A DNA stretch of 64,000 nucleotides from JAUVXJ01 sp964577995 (GTDB taxonomy: Bacteria; Chloroflexota; Anaerolineae; UBA7937; B3-Chlor). The position numbers were made by a program, and so were the translations under genes. How positions within the stretch are numbered: position 1 is the stretch's first letter; the number at the start of each line of letters is the position of its first letter. A model generated the notes under the pieces. It saw nothing but the letters and a program-made list of their open reading frames with translations, did no database searches and had not been told where the DNA came from. Shown here piece after piece: positions 50,350 through 59,719 of this stretch. The stretch spans positions 10,464 to 74,463 of the forward strand of contig CAZOBP010000003.1 of the NCBI GenBank assembly GCA_964577995.1, given 5' to 3'.

Positions 50350-51510
50350 ATGGGAAGAGTAGGGATCATTGGAGTCGGGCAAAGCGCCTTCGTGCGCGGA
50401 TACCCCGGCTCGATCAGGGAGCTTGCCTACGAAGGGTTCAAGGAGGCCATGGAGGATGCGCAGATCTCCAACAAGGACATCGATGCATCCATCGTCTGTT
50501 CTGCCCCGGAGTATGACAAGCAGAGGTCTCCTGCTGGGGTCATGGCCGAGTACCTTGGCCTCACCCCACAGCCCACGTTCTATGTCGAGAGTGTCTGCTC
50601 CTCCAGCAGCACGGGCCTCAAAGTGGCCTACTCGATGATCAAGGCTGGCCTTCACGACATCGTCTGCGTGCTGGGCTTCCAGAAGATGTCCGAGATCTCC
50701 TCTGCGGAATCACAAGAGCGCATGGGCCGAGGAGCGGACATCCAATGGGAGTCCCCCTTTGGCACCATGATGCCCGCCTACTACGCCATGTACGCCAGGG
50801 CACACATGGCCAAGTATGGGACAACCGAGGAAGACCTGGCTCTGATCAGGATCAAGGCCGCCACGTACGGGCAGATGAACGAGAAGGCCGTCTACGGGAA
50901 GCCGGTGACCATGGAGCAGATCTTCGATCCCGAGAGACCTCCGGTGGCCACTCCTCTCAAGGTCTTCGACTGCTGCGCCAACGCCGACGGCTCCTCCTGC
51001 ACTATTGTGGCCAGCGAGGAGAAGGCCAAGGCGCTATGCGAGAAACCCGTCTGGATTCTGGGGCTGGGTGCCGCCTCGGAGGCGGTGAACATGGCGGGGC
51101 GAGACCTCTTCACCGGGCTGAGTGTAGCCATCGAGGCCGGCAAGCAGGCCTACGAGATGGCCGGCGTCGGCCCTGAGGATATCGACGTGGCCGAGGTGCA
51201 CGACTGCTTCACCATTGCCGAGATGATGGCCTACGAGAACCTGGGCTTCGCCAAGCCCGGAGGGGGCAAAGAGCTGATCGGGGCCAAGGAAACCTACAAG
51301 GAGGGCAAGATCCCCGTGAACGTGGACGGCGGATTGCTCTCCAAGGGCCACCCCATCGGGGCCACCGGTGGGTCCCAGATCAGGACCGTCGTGCTCCAGC
51401 TCAGAGGGGACGGGGGCCCCATGCAGGTGAAGGACCCTGAGATTGGACTGGTACACAACATCGGCGGCGTGGGCCTCTACGGCAACGTTACCATCCTCGG
51501 GAGGTCATGA
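50350..51510 (+). CDS. Thiolase family protein (archaeal/SCP-x-type)
   Basis: The 386-residue thiolase has the nucleophile cysteine in VCSSSSTG (about residue 80-87), HDCFTIAEM, GHPIGATGG with the catalytic histidine, and HNIGG at the end in place of the usual second cysteine, as in archaeal and SCP-x-related thiolases. It should condense or cleave acyl-CoA. The next gene encodes a DUF35 Zn-ribbon/OB-fold protein starting 1 base after the stop, as in archaeal thiolase-DUF35 complexes. GGGAGG precedes ATG 50350. No HMG-CoA synthase is present. Confidence 0.9.
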   Translation: MGRVGIIGVGQSAFVRGYPGSIRELAYEGFKEAMEDAQISNKDIDASIVCSAPEYDKQRSPAGVMAEYLGLTPQPTFYVESVCSSSSTGLKVAYSMIKAGLHDIVCVLGFQKMSEISSAESQERMGRGADIQWESPFGTMMPAYYAMYARAHMAKYGTTEEDLALIRIKAATYGQMNEKAVYGKPVTMEQIFDPERPPVATPLKVFDCCANADGSSCTIVASEEKAKALCEKPVWILGLGAASEAVNMAGRDLFTGLSVAIEAGKQAYEMAGVGPEDIDVAEVHDCFTIAEMMAYENLGFAKPGGGKELIGAKETYKEGKIPVNVDGGLLSKGHPIGATGGSQIRTVVLQLRGDGGPMQVKDPEIGLVHNIGGVGLYGNVTILGRS

Positions 51511-51511
51511 G

Positions 51512-51949
51512 ATGGCGAAAGGCAAGAAAGAAGTAGACGACCGCTTCGGCAAGTTCGGGACCGTTAGCTTCACCTCCATATCCAAGGTCAACGACTTCGT
51601 GGACTACCTGGCCCAGGGGAAGGTGATGGGCACCAGGTGCAAGCAGTGCGGGACTATGCACTTTCCCCCTGTCGCCGACTGCGCCGAGTGTCTGTCCAGC
51701 GACGTAGAGTGGTTCGAGGTCACAGGCACAGGCAAGCTGGTCAGCTTCAGCACGCTGACGTACGGCCCTGTGGGCTTCGAGGACGATCTACCCTACTCCA
51801 TCGCCCTTCTGGATTACGGTGACTACAAGATCTTCGGCCGCATCGCCAAGGACATCCCTGAAACGGAGCTCAGCATCGGCATGGCCATGAAGACAGAACC
51901 TCTCACGCTGCCCAACAGCCAACTGAGCTACGTCTTCACCAAGGCATAG
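51512..51949 (+). CDS. Zn-ribbon OB-fold protein (DUF35)
   Basis: The 145-residue protein has an N-terminal helix region, a rubredoxin-like zinc ribbon with CKQCG and CAEC, and a C-terminal OB-fold (VTGTGKLVSFSTLTYGP, PYSIALLDYGD, GRIA). Such proteins bridge or feed CoA substrates to the partner thiolase, and archaeal complexes are known. ATG 51512 follows the thiolase stop with GGGAGGT as ribosome binding site. A strong terminator follows at 51974-52004. Confidence 0.93.
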   Translation: MAKGKKEVDDRFGKFGTVSFTSISKVNDFVDYLAQGKVMGTRCKQCGTMHFPPVADCAECLSSDVEWFEVTGTGKLVSFSTLTYGPVGFEDDLPYSIALLDYGDYKIFGRIAKDIPETELSIGMAMKTEPLTLPNSQLSYVFTKA

Positions 51950-51973
51950 AGCAGCCCTTTCCACTGTGCGCGA

Positions 51974-52004
51974 GCCGGGGCCACACTGCCCCGGCTTCTT
52001 TTCT
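51974..52004 (+). terminator. Intrinsic terminator after the thiolase/DUF35 pair
   Basis: GCCGGGG (51974-51980) and CCCCGGC (51989-51995) form a perfect stem followed by TTCTTTTCT. Confidence 0.8.
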
Positions 52005-52090
52005 GTAGTCCCCTTTCGTGTGCGGCGAGCGGAGTCCGGGTCTGAGTCAGTCCGGGTGGAGAGCGCTGGGCTGAGCAAGGTAGCGGGTAC

Positions 52091-52119
52091 TTGACCCTGC
52101 CGCTCGAAAATGGTAGAAT
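52091..52119 (+). promoter_or_regulatory. Sigma70-type promoter of the giant secreted protein gene
   Basis: TTGACC (52091-52096) and TAGAAT (52114-52119) are 17 bases apart, giving a leader of about 138 bases from near 52126. Confidence 0.62.
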
Positions 52120-52210
52120 AACGACGTGTGTTCCTGTGGAGGGACTTGGTCAACACGAAGCAGTGGACTATCGCCGGCGTGGTCGGCGCCTGCCTGCGTA
52201 AGTGTATCCT

Positions 52211-52246
52211 GACATTCTGATCCGGTGGGTCGGAATGTCTTTTTTT
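52211..52246 (+). terminator. Terminator-like hairpin in the 5' leader (attenuator candidate)
   Basis: GACATTC (52211-52217) pairs with GAATGTC (52233-52239), followed by seven T. It lies between the promoter and the start codon, so it must be bypassed for expression. A 30-codon frame (GTG 52128 to TGA 52218-52220) ends inside the left arm. Confidence 0.6.
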
Positions 52247-52263
52247 GTCCGGGAGTGAGGACC

Positions 52264-55200
52264 ATGACTCGCCGCTTCACGTCGCGCAAGACATGCTCAA
52301 GGGCCGGAACGGGCGTTTTCAGGGGCCTGGCCGTCGCCGTGATCGCGCTGGTCCTGATGGCCGCAAGTACGGCCTTCGCCCTGCCCTTTTCGCCCACCGC
52401 CCTGGCCCCTGAAGCGGGGCAGGAGCTGGTGTCCCGCAGAACGGCGACCGCGAAACACTTCTACCTGGGCGATGGCCGTTACATGGCCAGGATCAGCTCA
52501 CAGGCGGTCCACTACCTGGACACCCAGGGGCATTGGCAGGAGAGCGACACCGAAATCGCCACTGTGGAAAACGGTGCCTATCGCTACGCTGCGGAGAGGA
52601 ACGGCCTGCGAGCCTACTTCAAACAGTCCAGCAACGCTTCTGCCGCGGTTCGTGTAGAGATGAGCCCACGATCCCCTGAAGAGGCCCGCGCCGGACCAGA
52701 AAGCCTGGGCTGGCTGACCTGGCAGCCCACGCGGCTGCTCTACGTGGCCGACGACGGCTATTCGCGGGTAGTCTCCAACTCCAAGCCTGCTGGAGCCAAA
52801 GTTCGGGGCAGTGTTCTGACCTACTCTGGCAGCTTTCCCGGCACCATCGATCACTACACCGTGCGCAACAACCTGCTCAAACACGACGTGGTGGTGTCAG
52901 TTCTGCCTGCCCTTTCATCCCACGATGGTCAGCAGCCAGCCTTCCTCAGCTACGAAGGCCTCATCGAGTTCCCTGAGGGGTACAGCCTCTACGCGGACGG
53001 AGCGGAGCAAACAGGCTCTTTCACCACCCCTGGCTCCATCGAACTCAGAGACGACGCCGGCCACCCTGCGCTATGGCTGCGAGCACCCTATGCCTACGAG
53101 GATGCAAACCCCGGCACGAGCGTCAGAGCGCGGTACATCGTGGAGGTCTCGGGAAGCTCCGCGCGGCTGGCCGTACAGGTGCCCTACGATTGGCTGGCGG
53201 ACCCCAGCCGGGTCTATCCCGTGGTCATCGACCCCACGGTGTCCATCGATACCACGCGAGATACCGACATCGATGAAGATGCCCCAGACACCAATAACGG
53301 CGGTGGATCGACGCTGACGGTCTGCAACAAGGACGAATTGGTCTGCAACGAGCGCGCCCTTCTCTACTTCGATCTCTCCAGCATCCCCGCAGGCTACGAC
53401 ACCGAAGCGACGATCGAGGACGCAGACATGTACCTGTGGGTAGACTACCTATGGGCACTTGGTGACGACTGGTACATCGAGGTCGACACTCACGCACTGA
53501 CCACCGACTGGACCGAGTATGGCGCCACCTGGAACAGCCCCTGGACCACCCCGGGCGGAGACTACGACGGCTACACGACGACCACCACCATCTGGGGCGA
53601 TGAAGAAGACGAATGGAAGAGCTGGATCATGACCTACATCGTCAGGTGGTGGTATAGCGGTGAGCTTCCCAACTACGGTGTGATTTTGAGAAGCGACCAC
53701 CAGTACGGAGGCACCAAGTACGCTAGATTCAACTCCCGCGATGCGGGCTCGCACACTCCCTACCTGGACGTTACATATACACTCACCCCATACATCCTCA
53801 GCTCATACGCGGAGCAGGTACACGGCACCCCCGACCCCTCCCAGCACTTCCAGTTCACCTACACCAACAACTACTGGCAGGCGGCGGGCATCAACCCGCC
53901 CGCTGGGACCGACTACGACCTGCGCCTCTACAGCGACTCGGGCTACTCCTCTGAAGAGGCGTATTCCGATGGCGAGAACGATGTAGTCGACTTCGTCCTG
54001 GTCAACGGCAATACTGTTGGCGCGCCGGACACCTACTATCCACTGGCCGAGGCCTACTCCGGCTCCGGCGACTACCCCATCGAGTGGGCAGAGGGCGGCT
54101 TCCCGGAGCTTTCCAACGGCTCCCTGGGACCCTTCACCATGGGCTCAGACGATGTGGTCCGCGTGTGGGACGCAGATCTAAGCATCGGGTCTACATACTA
54201 CTTCTCGGTCTTCCCCACCTCAGGCGACGCTGACCTGGGCATCGCCCTCTTCTCGCCCTCCAACGGGAACTACCAGGATCGCTTCGACGCCGTGGCTGGA
54301 GCTGACACCTACTACAGCGGCCAGCCCGAGTTCTTCGAGTACACCGCCACGACCTCGGGCTACCACGGGCTCGTAGTCTGGAACGAGGGCGCCACCTCCG
54401 ACACTAGCTTCAAGGTCTACAGAGACACCAGCGCGCCGTCTTGCTCCATGGCCATCAACAACGGAGACGCCTACACCACAAACTCCTCGGCAACCCTCAA
54501 CCTGTCGGCGAGCGACCTGGACACTGGGGTCTGGCAGATGCGCTTCCAGGACGCCGGGGGAAGCTGGACGAGCTGGACAAACTACGCCTCCACCTATGCC
54601 TGGACGCTGCCAGGAAGCGATGGCCAGAAAACGGTCAACGCCGAGTTCAAGAACTACGCCGGAGCGGTCTGCGATTGCTCCGATTCGATCACCCTGGACC
54701 GGGGCGATCCTCAATCTCAGGCCAGCATCTTTGAGGAGTACTGGACCACCTCCATCAGCCCCGTGCCCGTAGACTGGACGGCCAGCGACACCTGGTCCGG
54801 GGTCGCTTCCGTGAGGCTGTACGCTCGTAAGGAGGGCGGCTCCTGGGCCGACTCGGGACTCTCGCCCCAGTCAGGCACATCGGGCACCTTCAACTACTGG
54901 CCTAGCAGCGGCGAGGGCAGGTACTACTTCCAGACATCAGCCACCGACGGCGCGGGCAATCAGGAGGACCCGCCCAGCGGCTCCAGTGGCAGCGGCGACG
55001 ATTCCGTGTTCTACGACGCCAGCAAGCCCTCGTCCGGTTTGGTCTACTGTCCAGGCTACGCCAACAGCACCTTCTCGGTGGAATACAACGCCAGCGACGG
55101 GTCCGGCAGCGGCCTCCAGACGCTCCAACTCCACTACAAGAAAGAGTCTGGGGGCACGTGGAACTACTACGGCACCTGCTCTGCTGTCCCCAGTGGCTGG

Positions 55201-58200
55201 TGCGACTTCACCCCTCCGTCCGGCGAGGGCACCTACTACCTGGCCACAAAGGCTCAGGACTTCGCGGGCCTCTGGGAGGATTCCCCCAGCGGGAGCGGGG
55301 ACTGCAACACGTTCTACGAGACCCAGAACCCCGACTCCACCATCACCCGCCCATCGGGACCTGGGTGGTACAATCTCACCGTGGTCTACAGGATGGAGGG
55401 AACGGCGAGTGACACGGGAGGCTCGGGGTTGTACGAAATCGAGCTTGCCATCAAGAGGGATAGCGACAACTACTACTGGCATGGCTGCGGCGGGGGTTGG
55501 CAGAGCGGCAGCGAGACCTGGTTCCCCGCCAACGGCACCACGAGTTGGTACTACGAGCCAGCGTGCACGCCCTGGGAGGACACGGAGAGCTACACCCTGC
55601 GCTCCAGGGCCAAGGACAACGCAGGCAACCTGCAATCGAGCCCCGCTCAGGTCCAGTTCTCCTACGACAACGTCAAGCCCTACTCCAGCGTGGGCGTGCC
55701 CGGCGACGGCGACAACCGCAACTCCCTCACCGACGTCTCCGGCACGGCCAACGACAACGGCGGCTCCAGCCTCTACAAGGTCCACACCTCCATCAAGAGG
55801 AACAGCGACAACTACTACTGGAACAGCAGCGCCTGGGCCAGCGGCAGCGAAGTCTGGCTGGAAGCCTGGAGGGCCGGCTCCACCTGGGTCTACGACACCG
55901 ACTACGTGACCTGGCAGAGCGACCACACCTACACCATCAGGTCCAAGGCCCAGGACAACGCCGGCAACGAGGAGACTCCAGGGAGTGGCCATACCTTCCT
56001 CTTCGACGACGAGGATCCTTCGTCCACGGCCAGCCCGCCCACGAGCCAGATCGGCGGGGACATCGCCATTCCGTACACAGCAGGTGACACGGGTGGCAGC
56101 GGGCTGGACCACGTCAGGCTGTGGAAGAACTACGAGTCAGGCGGCTGGACCCTGACCTCAGGGTACGAGACAGGCTCCTCCGGCACTTTCTACTTCATTC
56201 CCACCGACGGCGATGGCAGCTACTGCTTCCAATCCATCGCCCACGACGAGGCCTACAACGTGGAGGATGGTCCCACGGGGAGCGGAGATGGCTGCACCAG
56301 CTACTCGGGCACCCCGCCCAACCACGATCCCACGCTGGACTGGACCGGCGAGCCCAACTACATCTCTGACGGCCTCCACCCCGGGAGCGGAGGCACCGGA
56401 GACAGCTACGTCTACCGCATCGAATACACCGACGTGGACGGCGACCCTCCCAACTACGTCAGGGTGCACATCGAGAAGGGCGGCGCAGACATCTCCGGCA
56501 GCCCCTTCACTTTGGCCTACGTCAGCGGCAGCCACACCACGGGCGCTTTCTATTCCTACACCAAGACTGGCCTGCCGGAAGGGACGGACTACACCTACTA
56601 CTTCGAAGCGCAGGACGACCAGGGCCACGATGCCGCGCCTACCACGGAGCTGGATGCCCCTGATGTCTCTCCGCCCAATAACCCGCCCTCTCTGGCCTGG
56701 ACCGGCGAGACCAACTACACCTCCGACGGGCTCCACCCCGAGAGCGGCGGCACGGCGGACAGCTACGTCTACCGCATCGAATACACCGACGCTGACGGCG
56801 ATCCTCCATCCTTCGTGAGGGTCCACGTTGAGAAGGGCGGGTCCGACGTCTCTGGTAGCCCCTTCACTCTGGCCTACGTCAGTGGCAGCTACACCACGGG
56901 CGCCATCTACTCCTACACCAAGGTGGGATTGGCAGCGGGCACGGACTACACCTACTACTTCGAGGCCCAGGACGATTTGGGCAGCCCCGCCACGCCCACC
57001 TCCGAGCTTGACGCCCCCGACGTCACCGGGACTAACGATCCTCCACTTCTGAGCTGGACCGGAGAGACCAACTACGTCTCCGACGGCCTTCACCCCGAGA
57101 GCGGCACCACGAGTGACGACTACGAATACCGCATCGAGTACAGCGACGCAGACGGGGATGCCCCCAACTACGTCCGTGTGCACATCGAGAAGGGCGGCAC
57201 AGATGTCTCGGGCAGCCCCTTCACTCTAGCCTGTGGCAGCGGCGACTATACGACAGGGGTCATTTGCAGCTACACCAAATCGGGACTGGCCGAAGGGTCG
57301 GACTACACCTACTACTTCGAGGCCGAGGACGACTTGGGCCATCCGGCCACGCCCACCACGGAGCTGGACGCCCCCGACGTCAGCGATAGCGGTTTGCCCA
57401 AGTGGACCTTCCTGGTCTATCTCAACGGCGACGCCCCCAGCCCCACGGAAGACGCCGCCATCGACGACTTCCTGGAGATGTCCAGCATCGGCTCCACCAG
57501 CGAGGTCAACGTCGTCGTCTGGTTTGATCCGTTGGGGGACGTCTACACATGGGACCAGACTCACAAGTTCTACGTGACCAAGGGCATGACCCCCGATCCC
57601 GCCAACGGCGTCTACCTGGGCGAAAAGGACATGTCGGACCCCCAGACCCTCATCGACTTCGTACAGACGGAGAAAGCCAACTACCCGGCGGAGCACTACG
57701 CCCTCATCATCTGGGACCGTGGCAGCGAGTTGAGGCGCGACCCTCCCGAGAACACCCTCCTGGGAGACATCTGTTTCGACAACAACCCCATCTACTCAAC
57801 CTCGGCTATGACCATGCCAGAGCTGCGCACCGCTCTCAGCACCATCACCGACGGCGGCGCAGATCCTTTGGACCTGCTGGGCTTCGACGCCTCCCTGATG
57901 GCCCTCGCGGAGATCGACAACCAGTTGAAACCCTACGCCGACGTCAGGGTCTCCTCCCAGGGGGCCGAGCCTTCAGGGGGCTGGAACTACGATGAGGTAC
58001 TGAACCTGCTCACCTTGATCCCGGAGATGACCCCCGCCGAGTTCGCGGAGGTCATCGTGGACTGGTACTGCCCCAACTACGGCAATGAGCCCACCATGTC
58101 CGCCACGGACCTCCAGACTCCCTGCTCGGACCTCGACACGGCGGTAGACAATCTGGTGGTCGCCCTGATGGCTGGCGCGGCGACCCACCACGCTGACATA

Positions 58201-59577
58201 GCCACTGCCCGCGCCAACACCCAGGTCTTCTCGGACACGCACTACGTAGACTTGTATGACTTCGCCGACCAGCTCAATAGCTACGTGAGCGACGCCGCCA
58301 TCAATACCGCCGCCACTGCTGTGATGGACGCAGTGGATGGCGCGGTAATCAACGAGTGCGGCTCGTTGATCTGGCCCGACGCCCACGGCATCAGCATCTA
58401 CTTCCCGGAATCGGAAGAGGACTACGACGACAACTACGACGGGTATCAGGGTTGGCTCCAGTACACCGCCGATCACCACTGGGACGAGTGGCTCCACGCC
58501 TTCTACACCATGGGCTCCATTGCTCCCTTCCCGTTCTACGATGGCTTCGAGTCAGGGACGCTGGGCCTGGGCTGGTCCACCTTCGTCACCGGTACCGGTC
58601 GAGCCCGGGTGTCCAGCCCCACCTTCCGCTACGAGGGCAGCTACACGCTGTCTCTCGACAACGAGTTCGAGCACGCCAACGATTCGATTGCCGCAGCCAT
58701 CCTGACCATCGATCTCAGCGGGCAGTCCGAGGTCTATCTGGACTTCTGGTGGAGGGACTGGTACGACGAGACTCAGCCGCAGGATGGGGTGTTTATCAGC
58801 GACGACTGGGGTCTGAACTGGCACCAGGTCTATCCCTTCGACCTGGACCCGGTGAGCTGGTACGCCCACCCCATCATCGACCTGGCTGCCGAAGCGGCCA
58901 GTCACGGCCTCACGCTGAACGATCACTTCCAGATCAAGTTCCAGGCCTACGCCAGCGTACCCATTAGCAGCTACGGGGACTCCGATGGCTACACCATCGA
59001 TGCGGTATGGGTGGACTCCAGCCCTCACGGCGTGGCAACATTGCCCTTCTACGATGGCTTCGAGTCCGGCATGCAACTGCACGACGTCTGGCAGGAATAC
59101 CAACCCAATCGTGGTAATGTATCGGTTGGCTCTGAAGAGACGTGCTATTTCTGCCGACCCTACGCAGGCGAATATTGCCTGGCCCTGGAAGGACCCTACA
59201 ACTACTCACCCGATGCCACTGCCGCTGCGATTCTGACCCTCGATCTCAGCGAGGAAGCGGGAGCCCTCCTCGACTTCTGGTGGAGAGAGTGGAACGACGA
59301 AAACCATCCCGAGGACGGAGTATTCATTAGCGACGACCAGGGTGCGAACTGGTACCAGGCCCTGTCCTTCAACGACGGACCGTCCAGCTACCGCCACGAC
59401 ATTGTGGACCTCGCAGAGGAGGCCAGGTCTCACGGTCTGGCGTTCAACAACATCTTCCAGATCAAGTTCCAGTTCTATGGCAACTGGGACATGCCCACGG
59501 ATGGGTACCTGCTAGACGAGGTCAGGATACGCAACGCCGGGAGCTTGCTGCCCCTCGTCGCCAAGCGGTACCAGTAG
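52264..59577 (+). CDS. Giant secreted multidomain protein with a catalytically dead C11-like domain
   Basis: The 2437-residue protein has a signal peptide (about 1-40), a DNRLRE-type beta domain (about 325-500), a PPC-like beta domain (about 620-725), several Ig/OmpL47-like repeats with SGSG and YYFQ/YYL patterns (about 726-1349), three tandem ~118-residue repeats beginning W-T-G-E (about 1355-1708), a clostripain-like C11 domain (about 1713-2080), two jelly-roll modules starting FYDGFESG (about 2092 and 2258), and a short end LLPLVAKRYQ. In the C11 domain the catalytic His is Arg1819 (IIWDRGSE) and the Cys is Ser1877 (GFDASLMA). It is probably a surface adhesin or structural protein. GGAGTGAGG precedes ATG 52264. 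Confidence 0.85.
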   Translation: MTRRFTSRKTCSRAGTGVFRGLAVAVIALVLMAASTAFALPFSPTALAPEAGQELVSRRTATAKHFYLGDGRYMARISSQAVHYLDTQGHWQESDTEIATVENGAYRYAAERNGLRAYFKQSSNASAAVRVEMSPRSPEEARAGPESLGWLTWQPTRLLYVADDGYSRVVSNSKPAGAKVRGSVLTYSGSFPGTIDHYTVRNNLLKHDVVVSVLPALSSHDGQQPAFLSYEGLIEFPEGYSLYADGAEQTGSFTTPGSIELRDDAGHPALWLRAPYAYEDANPGTSVRARYIVEVSGSSARLAVQVPYDWLADPSRVYPVVIDPTVSIDTTRDTDIDEDAPDTNNGGGSTLTVCNKDELVCNERALLYFDLSSIPAGYDTEATIEDADMYLWVDYLWALGDDWYIEVDTHALTTDWTEYGATWNSPWTTPGGDYDGYTTTTTIWGDEEDEWKSWIMTYIVRWWYSGELPNYGVILRSDHQYGGTKYARFNSRDAGSHTPYLDVTYTLTPYILSSYAEQVHGTPDPSQHFQFTYTNNYWQAAGINPPAGTDYDLRLYSDSGYSSEEAYSDGENDVVDFVLVNGNTVGAPDTYYPLAEAYSGSGDYPIEWAEGGFPELSNGSLGPFTMGSDDVVRVWDADLSIGSTYYFSVFPTSGDADLGIALFSPSNGNYQDRFDAVAGADTYYSGQPEFFEYTATTSGYHGLVVWNEGATSDTSFKVYRDTSAPSCSMAINNGDAYTTNSSATLNLSASDLDTGVWQMRFQDAGGSWTSWTNYASTYAWTLPGSDGQKTVNAEFKNYAGAVCDCSDSITLDRGDPQSQASIFEEYWTTSISPVPVDWTASDTWSGVASVRLYARKEGGSWADSGLSPQSGTSGTFNYWPSSGEGRYYFQTSATDGAGNQEDPPSGSSGSGDDSVFYDASKPSSGLVYCPGYANSTFSVEYNASDGSGSGLQTLQLHYKKESGGTWNYYGTCSAVPSGWCDFTPPSGEGTYYLATKAQDFAGLWEDSPSGSGDCNTFYETQNPDSTITRPSGPGWYNLTVVYRMEGTASDTGGSGLYEIELAIKRDSDNYYWHGCGGGWQSGSETWFPANGTTSWYYEPACTPWEDTESYTLRSRAKDNAGNLQSSPAQVQFSYDNVKPYSSVGVPGDGDNRNSLTDVSGTANDNGGSSLYKVHTSIKRNSDNYYWNSSAWASGSEVWLEAWRAGSTWVYDTDYVTWQSDHTYTIRSKAQDNAGNEETPGSGHTFLFDDEDPSSTASPPTSQIGGDIAIPYTAGDTGGSGLDHVRLWKNYESGGWTLTSGYETGSSGTFYFIPTDGDGSYCFQSIAHDEAYNVEDGPTGSGDGCTSYSGTPPNHDPTLDWTGEPNYISDGLHPGSGGTGDSYVYRIEYTDVDGDPPNYVRVHIEKGGADISGSPFTLAYVSGSHTTGAFYSYTKTGLPEGTDYTYYFEAQDDQGHDAAPTTELDAPDVSPPNNPPSLAWTGETNYTSDGLHPESGGTADSYVYRIEYTDADGDPPSFVRVHVEKGGSDVSGSPFTLAYVSGSYTTGAIYSYTKVGLAAGTDYTYYFEAQDDLGSPATPTSELDAPDVTGTNDPPLLSWTGETNYVSDGLHPESGTTSDDYEYRIEYSDADGDAPNYVRVHIEKGGTDVSGSPFTLACGSGDYTTGVICSYTKSGLAEGSDYTYYFEAEDDLGHPATPTTELDAPDVSDSGLPKWTFLVYLNGDAPSPTEDAAIDDFLEMSSIGSTSEVNVVVWFDPLGDVYTWDQTHKFYVTKGMTPDPANGVYLGEKDMSDPQTLIDFVQTEKANYPAEHYALIIWDRGSELRRDPPENTLLGDICFDNNPIYSTSAMTMPELRTALSTITDGGADPLDLLGFDASLMALAEIDNQLKPYADVRVSSQGAEPSGGWNYDEVLNLLTLIPEMTPAEFAEVIVDWYCPNYGNEPTMSATDLQTPCSDLDTAVDNLVVALMAGAATHHADIATARANTQVFSDTHYVDLYDFADQLNSYVSDAAINTAATAVMDAVDGAVINECGSLIWPDAHGISIYFPESEEDYDDNYDGYQGWLQYTADHHWDEWLHAFYTMGSIAPFPFYDGFESGTLGLGWSTFVTGTGRARVSSPTFRYEGSYTLSLDNEFEHANDSIAAAILTIDLSGQSEVYLDFWWRDWYDETQPQDGVFISDDWGLNWHQVYPFDLDPVSWYAHPIIDLAAEAASHGLTLNDHFQIKFQAYASVPISSYGDSDGYTIDAVWVDSSPHGVATLPFYDGFESGMQLHDVWQEYQPNRGNVSVGSEETCYFCRPYAGEYCLALEGPYNYSPDATAAAILTLDLSEEAGALLDFWWREWNDENHPEDGVFISDDQGANWYQALSFNDGPSSYRHDIVDLAEEARSHGLAFNNIFQIKFQFYGNWDMPTDGYLLDEVRIRNAGSLLPLVAKRYQ
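56326..57386 (+). repeat. Three tandem ~118-codon repeats inside the giant protein
   Basis: Three adjacent units of about 350-360 bases each encode a pattern with WTGE-NY-SDGLHP, YRIEY-DADGD, VRVHIEKGG, GSPFTLA and TDYTYYFEAQDD. The copies are clearly homologous at both DNA and protein level, so internal recombination or repeat-number variation is likely. Confidence 0.85.
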
Positions 59578-59665
59578 CCGGAGCGGGTTCTCGAGGCTCA
59601 CGGCCGCCCTGCGCCAAGGCCCCGGTGCCGCCGAGAGGATGAACCCCACCCAGGCAAGAAATGAG

Positions 59666-59690
59666 AAGAGGCTGGCTGAGCCAGCCTCTT
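59666..59690. terminator. Bidirectional hairpin between convergent genes
   Basis: AAGAGGCTGGC (59666-59676) and GCCAGCCTCTT (59680-59690) form an 11-base perfect stem with a TGA loop. On the plus side a pyrimidine-rich CCTCTTTCC follows. It serves the giant gene and the VIT/VWA gene. Confidence 0.72.
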
Positions 59691-59719
59691 CCTCTTTCCG
59701 CTAGTGATCGACTGACTCC

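Noticed and set aside
52126..52246. Known riboswitch (c-di-GMP, cobalamin, SAM) in the giant gene leader
   Set aside because: None of the conserved core sequences of these classes could be found; only the terminator hairpin is supported.
54937..57183. Two long minus-strand open frames (391 and 341 codons) opposite the giant protein gene
   Set aside because: They are Val/Gly/Ala-rich mirror translations of the Ser/Thr/Gly/Asp-rich repeats, have no recognisable domains or ribosome binding sites, and arise from the codon pattern of the sense gene.
59500..59577. PEP-CTERM sorting signal on the giant protein, to match the exosortase
   Set aside because: There is no Pro-Glu-Pro motif, no C-terminal membrane helix and no Arg cluster; only a very short hydrophobic end.
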